NCBI GenBank assembly: GCA_033763355.1
Contig: JANRKT010000257.1
Coordinates: 1-40,466, forward strand
Source of the DNA: JANRKT01 sp033763355
Lineage (GTDB): Bacteria > Bacteroidota > Bacteroidia > Chitinophagales > Chitinophagaceae
Direction: 5' to 3'
Length of the DNA: 40,466 nucleotides
Shown piece after piece: positions 7,218-16,035 of this stretch; position 1 is the stretch's first letter; every line of letters begins with the position of its first letter. The translations under genes and the position numbers were made by a program. Below the pieces are notes generated by a model that saw nothing but the letters and a program-made list of their open reading frames with translations, made no database searches and was not told the origin of the DNA.

Positions 7218-8318
7218 ATGGCTTTACAAGCAGGAATTGTAGGATTACCCAATGTAGGAAAATCAACTTTGTTCAATGCGCTGAGCAATGCCAAAGCGCA
7301 GGCAGCCAATTTTCCTTTTTGCACCATTGAGCCCAATGTGGGTGTAATTACTGTACCGGATGAACGATTGATAGTGCTGGAAAAATTAGTGAAGCCGCAG
7401 AAAGTGGTGCCGACTACAGTGGAGATTGTTGACATTGCCGGGTTGGTAAAAGGTGCCAGCAAAGGAGAAGGCCTGGGCAACCAGTTCCTGGGCAACATCC
7501 GCAATACCGATGCCATCATTCATGTGCTGCGCTGTTTTGAAGATGACAATGTGATACATGTTGACGGCAGCGTAAACCCCGTCAGGGATAAGGAAGTTAT
7601 TGATACGGAACTGCAGCTGAAAGACCTTGAAAGTGTTGAAAAGAAAATTGCAAGAATTGAAAAGCTGGCTAAGACGGGAGATAAAGAATTGGCCCGCGGA
7701 CTTGAATTAATCGCTGCATTAAAAAAACACCTGGAGCAGGGGAAAAATGCAAGGGCATTTGAAGTGAGCGCAGAAGATAAAGAGAAGTTTGTTAATGACA
7801 TGTTCCTCCTGACCATGAAGCCCGTAATTTATGTTTGTAATGTGGATGAGAAAAGTGTTGTTAAAGGCAACAAACATACGGAAGCAGTAAAAGAAGCCAT
7901 TAAAAACGAAAAGGCTGAAATTATTTTCATCAGCGCAGCTATAGAAAGTGAGATTGCCGTAATGGAGAGTTATGACGACAGGCAGATGTTTCTTGAAGAC
8001 CTTGGATTGAAAGAAAGCGGCGTGGTAAGGTTGATCAAATCAACTTACCGGTTGTTGCAACTGGCTACTTATTTTACAGCGGGTGTGCAGGAAGTAAGGG
8101 CATGGACCATTACCAAAGGAATGCTTGCACCGCAGGCGGCAGGTGTTATCCATACTGATTTTGAAAAAGGCTTTATCCGTGCGGAAGTAATCAAATACAA
8201 TGATTATGTGCAATATGGCTCCGAAGCGTCATGCAGGGATGCAGGGAAATTAGCTGTTCAGGGTAAAGATTATGTGGTGGAAGACGGCGACATTATGCAT
8301 TTCAGGTTTGCAGTGTAA
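7218..8318 (+). CDS. ychF: Redox-regulated ATPase YchF (Obg/TRAFAC family)
   Basis: 366 residues, the normal YchF length. The P-loop GLPNVGKST sits at residues 9-17. The switch II motif DIAGLVKGASKGEGLGNQFL is near 72-91. The G4 position reads NVDE instead of NKxD, the change that makes YchF prefer ATP over GTP. A C-terminal TGS domain (from about residue 280, ending EDGDIMHFRF) completes the architecture. The protein binds the ribosome and is linked to oxidative stress control and leaderless mRNA translation in other bacteria. ATG at 7218 directly precedes the conserved ALQAGIVGLPNVG start. It converges on the TonB receptor gene through the terminator at 8357-8398. Confidence 0.97.
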   Translation: MALQAGIVGLPNVGKSTLFNALSNAKAQAANFPFCTIEPNVGVITVPDERLIVLEKLVKPQKVVPTTVEIVDIAGLVKGASKGEGLGNQFLGNIRNTDAIIHVLRCFEDDNVIHVDGSVNPVRDKEVIDTELQLKDLESVEKKIARIEKLAKTGDKELARGLELIAALKKHLEQGKNARAFEVSAEDKEKFVNDMFLLTMKPVIYVCNVDEKSVVKGNKHTEAVKEAIKNEKAEIIFISAAIESEIAVMESYDDRQMFLEDLGLKESGVVRLIKSTYRLLQLATYFTAGVQEVRAWTITKGMLAPQAAGVIHTDFEKGFIRAEVIKYNDYVQYGSEASCRDAGKLAVQGKDYVVEDGDIMHFRFAV

Positions 8319-8322
8319 ACTA

Positions 8323-8356
8323 AAGTGTCTGACGTCTCGCAGAGCGTCTGACACTT
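8323..8356. other. Hairpin directly ahead of the terminator
   Basis: AAGTGTCTGACG (8323-8334) pairs with CGTCTGACACTT (8345-8356) with one internal T-T mismatch, and the loop can add a CTC/GAG pair. The word GTCTGAC is also present as a direct repeat in both arms. It begins 4 bases after the ychF stop codon and ends exactly where the terminator stem begins. Confidence 0.65.
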
Positions 8357-8398
8357 AAAAATAAAAAGCCTCTCATTGCTGGGAGGCTTTTTATTTTT
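8357..8398. terminator. Bidirectional rho-independent terminator
   Basis: A 16-base perfect stem (AAAAATAAAAAGCCTC at 8357-8372 against GAGGCTTTTTATTTTT at 8383-8398) with a 10-base loop. The stem has a GC core and runs of A and T on either side, so it can terminate transcription from ychF (+) and from the TonB receptor gene (-), which converge here. Confidence 0.93.
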
Positions 8399-8415
8399 AA
8401 TAAGTAACCGATAAA

Positions 8416-11319
8416 TCAGTTACTGAAAACATTATAAGCAAAACTTACATAGTACAATCCGCCGATTTGTGGGTTGCCGAATGCAGTAAGATAATATTTG
8501 TTGAACAGGTTGGTTGCACCCACTTTTACCAATGAACGGATATCGCTTACTTTATAACTTATGGCGGCATCCAAAACGAAGAAAGACGGAACCGGGCCTG
8601 TGGCAAAATCACCTTCCCACAAAAACTCTTCCTGCCAGCGGCCGGTGATGTTGAAGCCAATTTTCTTTTTGGGGCCCAAACCTGAATTGGCAAAGCCAAA
8701 AGTTATCCTGTTTTCAGGTGTATTGAAGTTGGCTACAAAATTATCGGGCACATCTTTTATTTCATCATGATAAAAATTGGTGTAAACAGAAAAGCCCATT
8801 GGTAACTGGTAATCCAGTCCAAAACCAAAGCCAATGGTTTTAACTTCAATTGGTGAAAATTCCAGCTTACCGCCCGTACCTTGTGTTATGTTAGCAGCAT
8901 TTTCTACAATAGAATAAATGCGGTTAACGCCGGGTGCAACAGGCTTGGCAGTTAATACACGTCCGATAAAATTCTCATAACGTCCCAGGTAAGCATACGC
9001 ATCAATGAGCAACTTGTTACGCACAAGGCCTTTGTAACCTACTTCATAAGAGTTTACCACTTCAGGTTTAAGTTCCCTGTATTCATAAGTACCAATGGGA
9101 ACGCCGCTGTTATTCAGGCGCAGGGCAGGTTGTGTGCCAAGGTTGGGGCCTGCTTTGCCACCGGATAATTGCGCATCTTTTATCCAGGGCAAACCACCGA
9201 CAAGAAATACACCACCGCCGATTTCAAGGTTAATGTATTGCTGTTGTGTTGTAGGGAAGCGATAAGCGCTTTGATAGCTTACACGCAGGTTATGGTCTTT
9301 GGCAAGTTTAACAAGTGCAGTGGCCCTTGGTGTAAACCGGCCTTTAAAATTGGAATTCTTATCAAAGCGTCCGGAAGCGCTTAAAGTCAATTTATCAGCA
9401 AAGAGTCTTTTGGTTAACTGCGCATAACCGCCCACTTCATTAATCTTAATGGGGCCGTCGTAATCAATAAACAATGTGCCCTGTGAGTTCAATACGTATT
9501 GTTTCCAGTTACCTCCGATAATAATATCAACAGCGCTGATCACTTCACTGAAATTGTACTGGCCTTCCACCATATACAGGTCAGACTTGTCAAGAAACAA
9601 ACCACCTTGTGGTATGGGTTTCTTCCGTACAGCATCAAATCCGCTGTTAAACGCTGCAGATCCTGCAACAGGGCGGCCCTGATCTGCAAACCCCCTTGCC
9701 CCAATGTGAAATTGAGGTGTAGCGGTATTAACTGCCGTTTGTGCTGCCGCTGCGGCTGCTGCCGGGCCCTGGCCAATATTAGCCAAATAAGTAGTAGCCC
9801 ATAAATTTACAGCAGACACTAAAAAACCCTGGCTATATTGCTGAAGCCATGTGCCTGTAGGCTTCCATGTTTCATTGAATAGTCTCGTTGTAATGGTTGC
9901 ATTGTATGCCTCTCCGGCATTTTCCTGAGTGGTGTATGCACGAAGGAACCAGCTTTTACTTTTCAGTTCAAATTTATACTGGCCAATCTTTGCGTCTTTA
10001 AGGGAATACCTGTCACTGCCGGTATATACTGTACTGCCTGTACCAAAATATCCCAGCAAAATAGCTTCCAGGCGGTTGGTTAATTTGTAATTTAAACTTC
10101 CCCCTAATTTATAATTTATTGTGTTGGGGTTTACAGTTTGTCTTTCAAGATAGCCGGTACGGGATACAGGAAGCGCTGCAGGCGTATTGCCCACGATTGA
10201 AGCAACAGCTGCACTGATAAGTGGCTGTTGCGCTGCGGGTGCGCCTGCTATTATTGCCTGGCCAACAAGGGACCATATATCAACAGTAGTACCGCCGGAA
10301 GGGGCTTTGCGTACATCAACTGATGTCTCATCTCCATATATATTCACGCCATCATAGTTGGGATCGCTGTTGCGGTCACCGGCTTTTAAAGATGATGTGG
10401 TGCGGTTGTAATTTCTTGCATCATTAGCAACCCAGTCCTTGGCCTGGACAAGTTGTGTTGTAATTTTAAAAGCAAAGCGGTTTCCTATTTTATGTGCCCA
10501 CCGTAATGACCAGTCATTGTACCAGCCGGCACCATCACGCTGTCTTTTGTCAACATGGTTTACGCCTGTTTTTACCTGAAAACTTAAACCCTGGTATTTA
10601 AACGGATTTTTACTTGCAATAAGCAAAGTGCCCTGTGTACCTCCCGGCCCGTATAATGCAGAAGATGCGCCCGGGAGCAGCTCCACACTTTCCACATCAA
10701 GTTCAGTAAGCCCTGAAAAATTACCAACGGAAAAGTTTAAACCGGGGGCCTGGTTATCCATCATTTCTGTTAACTGATTAAACCGTGTATTGCCTGAACC
10801 GTTAAAACCCCTTGTGCTGGGGGTTTTAAAAGTAAGAGAAGAAGCAACAAGGTCAACGCCCTTCAGTTGCCCTATCATATCATAAAAACTGGCAGCGGTA
10901 GTGTTCCTGATTGCTGCAGTACCGATGCGCTCAACTGAAACAGGCGACTCCAGTATTCTTGTGGGTGTCCTCGTTCCCGAAACAACCACCTCCTGTCCAA
11001 GCGAAACGGCTGTAACCAGGTTTATCTCAACAAAATCACCTGCATTGTTTACAACCACCTCCTGCGGTGTGTAACCAATATGTGTAATTTCTAAAGTAAC
11101 CGGAAATTTAACCGAAGCAGGAAGTACAAGGCGGAAATTACCATTGTCATCAGCATTGGTGCTGGCTGTTGTGCCTTTGGCATTAATGGTTACTGCTCCT
11201 ATAACTTCTTTGCTTGCAGCATCCCTGATTTTGCCGGTAATTATAACATTCTGTGCAAAAGCGCATGTAGTAAATAAACACAGCAGCAGCGTAGATGATT
11301 GGTATAACAATCGTTTCAT
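8416..11319 (-). CDS. TonB-dependent outer-membrane receptor with N-terminal carboxypeptidase-like domain
   Basis: About 967 residues. The signal peptide is MKRLLYQSSTLLLCLFTTC followed by AFAQ, and I chose its ATG (11317-11319) over an earlier one at 11391 that would precede the signal with non-signal sequence. A carboxypeptidase-D-like regulatory domain (roughly residues 24-105, ITGKIRDAASKEVIGAVTIN) is followed by a plug domain (VVVSGTRTPTRILESPVSVE, then GSSALYGPGGTQGTLLI). The rest is a long 22-strand-type barrel ending in YYVSFAYNVF. It imports an unknown ligand across the outer membrane using TonB energy. No SusD-like lipoprotein, siderophore or vitamin gene is adjacent, so the substrate cannot be inferred. 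An Ala/Gln-rich insertion occurs near the middle (AAAAAAQTA). Confidence 0.92.
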   Translation of the reverse strand: MKRLLYQSSTLLLCLFTTCAFAQNVIITGKIRDAASKEVIGAVTINAKGTTASTNADDNGNFRLVLPASVKFPVTLEITHIGYTPQEVVVNNAGDFVEINLVTAVSLGQEVVVSGTRTPTRILESPVSVERIGTAAIRNTTAASFYDMIGQLKGVDLVASSLTFKTPSTRGFNGSGNTRFNQLTEMMDNQAPGLNFSVGNFSGLTELDVESVELLPGASSALYGPGGTQGTLLIASKNPFKYQGLSFQVKTGVNHVDKRQRDGAGWYNDWSLRWAHKIGNRFAFKITTQLVQAKDWVANDARNYNRTTSSLKAGDRNSDPNYDGVNIYGDETSVDVRKAPSGGTTVDIWSLVGQAIIAGAPAAQQPLISAAVASIVGNTPAALPVSRTGYLERQTVNPNTINYKLGGSLNYKLTNRLEAILLGYFGTGSTVYTGSDRYSLKDAKIGQYKFELKSKSWFLRAYTTQENAGEAYNATITTRLFNETWKPTGTWLQQYSQGFLVSAVNLWATTYLANIGQGPAAAAAAAQTAVNTATPQFHIGARGFADQGRPVAGSAAFNSGFDAVRKKPIPQGGLFLDKSDLYMVEGQYNFSEVISAVDIIIGGNWKQYVLNSQGTLFIDYDGPIKINEVGGYAQLTKRLFADKLTLSASGRFDKNSNFKGRFTPRATALVKLAKDHNLRVSYQSAYRFPTTQQQYINLEIGGGVFLVGGLPWIKDAQLSGGKAGPNLGTQPALRLNNSGVPIGTYEYRELKPEVVNSYEVGYKGLVRNKLLIDAYAYLGRYENFIGRVLTAKPVAPGVNRIYSIVENAANITQGTGGKLEFSPIEVKTIGFGFGLDYQLPMGFSVYTNFYHDEIKDVPDNFVANFNTPENRITFGFANSGLGPKKKIGFNITGRWQEEFLWEGDFATGPVPSFFVLDAAISYKVSDIRSLVKVGATNLFNKYYLTAFGNPQIGGLYYVSFAYNVFSN

Positions 11320-11468
11320 AAGCAAGTATGTTTTGGTACAAAATTCAGCCAATTTAAGGATAGTTATTTTCATCCGGAAATTATTTTTCATGGCCTTTGT
11401 TGCTGAAAGTGTTGATATTATGCTTTCATTTTAATTGGTTAAATGGCAGGCCAGGACTATTTTGCAGC

Positions 11469-12395
11469 ATGGGCGTATATCATTTTCCACGGCAAACAGG
11501 GTATTATAAAGGTAAAGTAAGGGATGTTTACACTGTTGCAAATCAGTGGCTCATAATGATTGCCAGCAACCGCATTTCGGCTTTTGATGTCATCCTGCCA
11601 AGGCCAATACCCTGTAAAGGCCAGGTGCTTAACCAGATTGCCGCTTATATGCTTAAAGCCACAGCAGATATTTGCCCAAACTGGCTGACGGATGTGCCCG
11701 CTCCCCATGTTTCAATAGGTAAAAAATGTACGCCATTTAAAATTGAAATGGTGGTAAGGGGCAACCTTGTTGGCCATGCATGGAGAACCTACAGCAGCGG
11801 CAAAAGGGAATTGTGCGGATCAGCAATGCCGGAGGGCCTTAAAGAAAATGATTTTTTTCCCAATCCATTAATAACGCCATCCACAAAAGCTGAAGCGGGG
11901 CATGATGAAGATATTTCACCTGCTGAAATTATAGCAAAAGGACTGGCAACTGAAGCGGAGTGGAATGTATTGAGTGATTATACCTTTAAATTGTTTGAAC
12001 GCGGTAAAAAAATTGCACAACAGCGTGGCCTGATACTGGCTGACACCAAATATGAATTTGGTAAAATAGGCGATACCATTTACCTGATGGATGAAATACA
12101 TACGCCTGACAGTTCCCGTTACTTTTATGCAGATGGTTTTGAAGAAAGGCAGTTAAAAGGCGAACGCCAGAAGCAATTAAGCAAAGAGTTTGTAAGGGAA
12201 TGGCTGATTGCAAACAACTTTATGGGCAAAGAAGGCCAGGTTGTTCCTGAAATGGGTGATGAATGGGTAGAAACAATCAGTAAGCGCTATATTGAATTGT
12301 ATGAAAAAGTGATTGGAGAAAAATTCATGCCGGAGCAATTGAGCGAAGAGGAAACTTATCAGCGGATAATGGCATCGCTTGGGAAATTGAGTTAA
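11469..12395 (+). CDS. purC: Phosphoribosylaminoimidazole-succinocarboxamide synthase (SAICAR synthetase)
   Basis: About 308 residues, the normal length for the longer PurC type. It condenses CAIR with aspartate using ATP in step 8 of purine synthesis. Visible motifs are KGKVRDVY (ATP-binding start), ASNRISAFDV, EMVVRGNLVGHAW, LADTKYEFG, and MDEIHTPDSSRYF (the conserved SPDSSR-like block). I chose ATG 11469 because the conserved region begins only about 11 residues later. A TTG at 11397 would add 24 residues without family resemblance. The gene is divergent from the TonB receptor, and no other purine genes are seen nearby. Confidence 0.95.
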   Translation: MGVYHFPRQTGYYKGKVRDVYTVANQWLIMIASNRISAFDVILPRPIPCKGQVLNQIAAYMLKATADICPNWLTDVPAPHVSIGKKCTPFKIEMVVRGNLVGHAWRTYSSGKRELCGSAMPEGLKENDFFPNPLITPSTKAEAGHDEDISPAEIIAKGLATEAEWNVLSDYTFKLFERGKKIAQQRGLILADTKYEFGKIGDTIYLMDEIHTPDSSRYFYADGFEERQLKGERQKQLSKEFVREWLIANNFMGKEGQVVPEMGDEWVETISKRYIELYEKVIGEKFMPEQLSEEETYQRIMASLGKLS

Positions 12396-12416
12396 ATTTG
12401 TATTAAAGACAGGCCC

Positions 12417-12676
12417 ATGCCGGAACTGATAGTAAAAACAAAAAAGAAGAAAAAGTTTTGAAGGCTATACTGGACAGCCTTGAAATAAACTATTACTCTG
12501 AGCTGCAGGAAGAGGAGGCCGTTTATAAAACCCGCAGCCAAAGCAAAAAAGGAAGAAAAAACAAGGCTAAAGAAAAATTGGTCAGCCAAATTAAAGAAGC
12601 GGTTAAAAATATGAACCTGGTTACCCGTGGAAAATTAAAAGCAAGGCCCGCCAAAGAACTCCTGGATGAACTATAA
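12417..12676 (+). pseudogene. Frameshifted antitoxin of a decayed toxin-antitoxin pair
   Basis: ATG at 12417 opens MPELIVKTKKKKKF and stops at TGA 12459. The next frame, entered at about the same place, continues as VLKAILDSLEINYYSE and KARPAKELLDEL to TAA 12676. One extra base in the A-rich stretch at 12440-12454 would join them into a product of about 86 residues starting MPELIVKTK. Such small charged proteins commonly precede RelE-type toxins in Bacteroidota as antitoxins. The toxin start overlaps its 3' end by 11 bases, the usual arrangement for such pairs. The downstream partner is also broken, which supports real decay rather than a single read error. Confidence 0.7.
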
Positions 12677-12992
12677 GGTTTAAACAATCCCACCATTTGA
12701 CAAACAGGTTAAAAGGCTTGTTAAGAAATATCCTTCACTGAAGAAAGAATTTGCGTTGTTAATTACAAGCCTTGAGGCTAATCCTGAACAAGGCATATCG
12801 TTAGGCAACCATTGTTACAAAATCAGGCTGGCGGTTACTTCTAAAAATTAAGGCAAAAGCGGCGGGGCAAGAGTGATAACTTTTGTGCAGGTAGTTAAAA
12901 CTTCAGTTTACCTGCTTTCCATTTATGACAAATCAGAAAAGCAGGACATCAGTAACAATGAGCTAAAAGAGCTGCTCAGGTTTATTTCATAA
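12666..12992 (+). pseudogene. RelE/ParE-like toxin broken by two in-frame stop codons
   Basis: ATG at 12666 opens a single frame of 109 codons ending at TAA 12990-12992. It is interrupted by TAA at 12681-12683 and TAA at 12849-12851, with no frame change. Read through, it gives MNYKV, then PFDKQVKRLVKKYPSLKKEF, NHCYKIRLAVTSKN and GKSGGARVITFVQV, ending LLSIYDKSEKQDISNNELK. This is the layout of RelE/HigB-type mRNA-interferase toxins (Y-KIR, G-ARVI, Y-L--YDK). Its upstream partner at 12417-12676 is frameshifted. Two separate nonsense codons make sequencing error an unlikely explanation. Confidence 0.85.
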
Positions 12993-13013
12993 AACGGTTT
13001 CTGTATAAAAACC

Positions 13014-13077
13014 GAAAGCATCAGACATTGCTCATGTACTTACCGAAGCTTGTACATTTACTCTACCCGATGCTTTC
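13014..13077. repeat. Nested palindrome downstream of the decayed toxin
   Basis: An outer inverted repeat GAAAGCATC (13014-13022) / GATGCTTTC (13069-13077) encloses an inner one ATGTAC (13034-13039) / GTACAT (13052-13057). No poly-T tract follows, so a simple terminator is not supported. It could be a structured remnant of the lost module or a small non-autonomous element. Confidence 0.5.
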
Positions 13078-13110
13078 TGACTGCTTCCATCTTGTTTAAG
13101 GACTTCTGCA

Positions 13111-13141
13111 ATCTTGTAAACTGAAGATACATTTACAAGAT
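13111..13141. repeat. 10-base perfect inverted repeat
   Basis: ATCTTGTAAA (13111-13120) and TTTACAAGAT (13132-13141) are perfect reverse complements separated by 11 bases. It lies 125 bases before the ABA4-like gene. The size and spacing fit either a hairpin or a dimeric regulator site; there is no further support. Confidence 0.5.
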
Positions 13142-13265
13142 ATCCGTTTCCAAATTTTAAGCGTTTTTGATATGCACCGGTTTTGCACCGGGTTATCCAC
13201 ATTCGCTATGCAATGCTATACAGGGTTTAAAACGGGGAATAAATTATATTCACAAAAAATATTTT

Positions 13266-13703
13266 ATGTCCCCCGATTCCATCTTTCAGATTTGCAATAC
13301 CATTGCTATGATTGGCTGGCTTGTATTGATCCTTGTATCACCGTTCTGGCTGCAGGCCGATAAATTTGTCATTGGCATTATCATTACTTTGTTCGCCATA
13401 GTTTATGTATGGCTGATTGTACAAAACTTCAACCCCGGAGATTTTCAAAAATTCGGTTCGCTCAACGGAGTAATGGAACTTTTTACCAACAGGACCGTTG
13501 TTACCGGCGGCTGGATACATTACCTTGCATTTGACCTGATGGTTGGAATATGGATTAAAAGAAATTCAATCAGGTACAATATCAGCCACTGGCTCATCAT
13601 CCCCTGTTTGTTATTTACTTTCATGCTGGGGCCTGCGGGCTTGCTTTTATACCTCATCATCAGGTTAATTGCAACAAAACAGTATTTTGCTGAAAATTAC
13701 TGA
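13266..13703 (+). CDS. ABA4-like family membrane protein (DUF4281)
   Basis: 145 residues with about four transmembrane helices. It starts MSPDSIFQICNTIAMIGWLVLI and contains the conserved sequences SPFWLQADKFVIG, NRTVVTGGWIHYLAFDLMVG and LLFTFMLGPAGLLLYLIIR. These match the DUF4281/ABA4-like family, named after the plant protein needed for neoxanthin formation. The bacterial members are functionally uncharacterised. I chose ATG 13266 because the family begins close to it; an earlier ATG at 13167 would add a non-hydrophobic stretch. The next gene starts 7 bases after its stop, so the two form a unit. Confidence 0.82.
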   Translation: MSPDSIFQICNTIAMIGWLVLILVSPFWLQADKFVIGIIITLFAIVYVWLIVQNFNPGDFQKFGSLNGVMELFTNRTVVTGGWIHYLAFDLMVGIWIKRNSIRYNISHWLIIPCLLFTFMLGPAGLLLYLIIRLIATKQYFAENY

Positions 13704-13710
13704 TTGCACT

Positions 13711-14472
13711 ATGAACAGTTTTCTTGGAGAATTAAAAAGCAGGAACAGCCTTTTGTACTGGTTTGGTTTAATCAACCTGGTTTGCGCTGTAGTTTGTATT
13801 GCACTGATGATGGCAGATACAAAAGAAATACTTGGCATTAACCGCTGGATGAAACCGCTTAAGTTTTTTTTGTCGGTTGCTGTTATGGCATGGACAATGG
13901 GATGGCTGATGTATTATTTGGATGCCAGGCGAAGTGTAAAGGTATGCAGCTGGCTAATTGTCATTTCAATGTTCATCGAAGTCTTTATTATTACCATACA
14001 ATCTTCAAGGGGCACAACATCTCACTTTAACATCACCAGCCCGCTGAATGGAATTCTGTTCAGTATTATGGGCATATTTATACTTCTATTTACATTAACG
14101 TCTGTTTATATTACATTCCTTTTTTTTCGTCAGAAACAGTTTCCAATTTCGGGCCACTATTTATGGGCCATACGGCTGGGACTTGTCTTTTTCGTTTTCT
14201 TTTCTTCCGAAGGCGGCATGATGGTGCAGCGGATGGCGCATACGGTTGGCGCCCCTGATGGCGGTGACGGCCTGCCGTTGATTAACTGGAGCAATACATA
14301 CGGCGATTTGAGGGTGGCGCATTTCTTCGGCATTCATGCATTGCAGGTTTTGCCTTTAACCGGCTATTATCTTGCAAAAACAAAAGGCCAGGTATTTCTT
14401 TTCTCTGTTTTATATTTTACTATGGTGATGGTCTTTTTAATCCAGGCATTGTATAAAATTCCTGTTATCTGA
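13711..14472 (+). CDS. Seven-helix membrane protein of unknown function
   Basis: 253 residues with about seven hydrophobic segments (roughly residues 14-33, 45-66, 77-98, 112-135, 148-167, 203-220 and 228-248). Between the last helices lies a polar stretch rich in recognisable residues: GAPDGGDGLPLINWSNTYGD followed by LRVAHFFGIHALQVLPL. Its closely spaced His and Asp residues within or near the membrane could bind a metal or heme, but this is inference. I recognise the pattern as a conserved uncharacterised Bacteroidota protein without a name. It lies 7 bases downstream of the ABA4-like gene, suggesting a joint role. ATG 13711 gives an N-terminus that leads straight into helix 1. Confidence 0.72.
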   Translation: MNSFLGELKSRNSLLYWFGLINLVCAVVCIALMMADTKEILGINRWMKPLKFFLSVAVMAWTMGWLMYYLDARRSVKVCSWLIVISMFIEVFIITIQSSRGTTSHFNITSPLNGILFSIMGIFILLFTLTSVYITFLFFRQKQFPISGHYLWAIRLGLVFFVFFSSEGGMMVQRMAHTVGAPDGGDGLPLINWSNTYGDLRVAHFFGIHALQVLPLTGYYLAKTKGQVFLFSVLYFTMVMVFLIQALYKIPVI

Positions 14473-14567
14473 TTTATGTATTTTAAAAGAATACATTTCT
14501 GTTATATTATTCTTTACTACGCATTTCAGTATTACATAAGATTCATTTGCCAATCAATACTTCATTT

Positions 14568-15941
14568 ATGCAACGATTGCTTTTACTGCTGCTGGTTCCG
14601 GCTTTATACCTTACATCAGCTGCGCAACTCAGGGTAAGCGCCAATAAACGTTACCTTATTAAACCTGACGGCGCCCCTTTCTTCTGGCTTGGCGATACCG
14701 CATGGGAGCTTTTTCACCGCCTTACCCGTGAAGAAGCGGAAGTTTACCTTAAGAAAAGAGCTGAACAAAAATTTACTGTTATCCAGGCAGTGGTATTGGC
14801 CGAAATGGACGGCCTGCATGAGCCTAACGCATATGGCGAAATACCATTGGAAAATGATGACCCCGCAAAACCACGTGAAGCTTATTTTCAGCACGTGGAT
14901 TTTATCATTGACAAAGCTGCAGAGATGGGCTTATACATTGGCTTGCTGCCAACATGGGGAGATAAATTATTCAAGGACAGGTGGGGTATCGGCCCTGAAA
15001 TTTTTAATACTGAAAATGCAAAAGTATATGGGCAATGGCTAGGCAAACGATATAAAAACAAAAAAAATATCATCTGGATTTTAGGAGGCGACCGTAACCC
15101 CCGTAATGACGCAGATGTGGAAGTATGGCGGAGCATGGCTAAAGGAATTGTGGCAAGTGCCGGCGGACATGACAATGCGCTGATGACCTTTCATCCCCAA
15201 CCCAATGCATTGGAAGACGGCGGTTCTTCAAAGTGGTTTCATCACGATGAATGGCTCGATTTTAATATGTTTCAGACAGGGCATTGCAGGGAAAATAATA
15301 TATGGGACAGGATACAGGTTGCATACAACCGCACACCGGTAAAGCCTGTTTTGGATGGAGAAACATTGTATGAAGACCATCCTGTTTGCTTTAATGCAAA
15401 AGACCTGGGCACATCCAGCGCTTATGATATACGCAAACATGCATACCTTGGTGTATTTGCCGGCGCATTTGGGCATACATACGGGTGCCATGATGTATGG
15501 CAGATGTTTGCGCCACACCGCACACCTGTTAACGGCCCGCATTTTCCCTGGTATGTGGCTGTTGATTTACCCGGCGCAACACAAATGAAATACCTGAGGA
15601 ACCTGATTGAATCAAGGCCAGTGCCGGAAAGGGTACCTGATCAGACCATCATTACAAATGCGCTTGGCGCCAACGACCACATCCAGGCAACACGTGGAAA
15701 GGATTACCTGTTTATTTACAGCTCACAGGGCAAACCATTTACAGTAAACATGGGAAAGATTTCCGGCGCAGAAGTAACTGCTTACTGGTATAACCCCAAA
15801 AACGGAGAAAGCAAAGAGGCAGGCAGGTTTGCAAATAAAGGGCAGCAAAACTTTACTCCTCCTTCTTCCGGTTATGGTATAGATTGGGTATTGATAATGG
15901 ATGATGCCTCAAAAAACTATTCCGCTCCGCAATACCAGTGA
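14568..15941 (+). CDS. Glycoside hydrolase family 140-like (DUF4038) exported enzyme
   Basis: 457 residues with a signal peptide (MQRLLLLLLVPALYLTSAAQ). The main part is a TIM-barrel-type DUF4038 domain: FWLGDTAWELFHRLTREEAE near residue 48, then IIWILGGDRNPRN near residue 170 and KPVLDGETLYED near 265. The Asp in GGDRN and the Glu in DGETLYED are at the places where GH140 apiosidases carry their catalytic pair. The C-terminal 85 residues (FIYSSQGKPFTVNMGKISG, YWYNPKNGES) match the beta domain usually following DUF4038 (putative collagen-binding domain of a collagenase, PF12904). Apiosidase activity on rhamnogalacturonan II is known for a family member; here the substrate is unknown and no PUL is visible. 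Confidence 0.85.
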   Translation: MQRLLLLLLVPALYLTSAAQLRVSANKRYLIKPDGAPFFWLGDTAWELFHRLTREEAEVYLKKRAEQKFTVIQAVVLAEMDGLHEPNAYGEIPLENDDPAKPREAYFQHVDFIIDKAAEMGLYIGLLPTWGDKLFKDRWGIGPEIFNTENAKVYGQWLGKRYKNKKNIIWILGGDRNPRNDADVEVWRSMAKGIVASAGGHDNALMTFHPQPNALEDGGSSKWFHHDEWLDFNMFQTGHCRENNIWDRIQVAYNRTPVKPVLDGETLYEDHPVCFNAKDLGTSSAYDIRKHAYLGVFAGAFGHTYGCHDVWQMFAPHRTPVNGPHFPWYVAVDLPGATQMKYLRNLIESRPVPERVPDQTIITNALGANDHIQATRGKDYLFIYSSQGKPFTVNMGKISGAEVTAYWYNPKNGESKEAGRFANKGQQNFTPPSSGYGIDWVLIMDDASKNYSAPQYQ

Positions 15942-16035
15942 GAACAATTCAAATGAATATTTTTTGTTGAAAATGCCGGTTGATATAATTACTTTGTTTG
16001 TAACTTCCGGCGTTTACTCAGCTTAAATACTTTGT

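Noticed and set aside
12458..12676. A stand-alone 72-residue gene starting at TTG 12458
   Set aside because: The MPELIVKTK start in the neighbouring frame and the overlap with the toxin remnant show it is the rear part of a frameshifted antitoxin.
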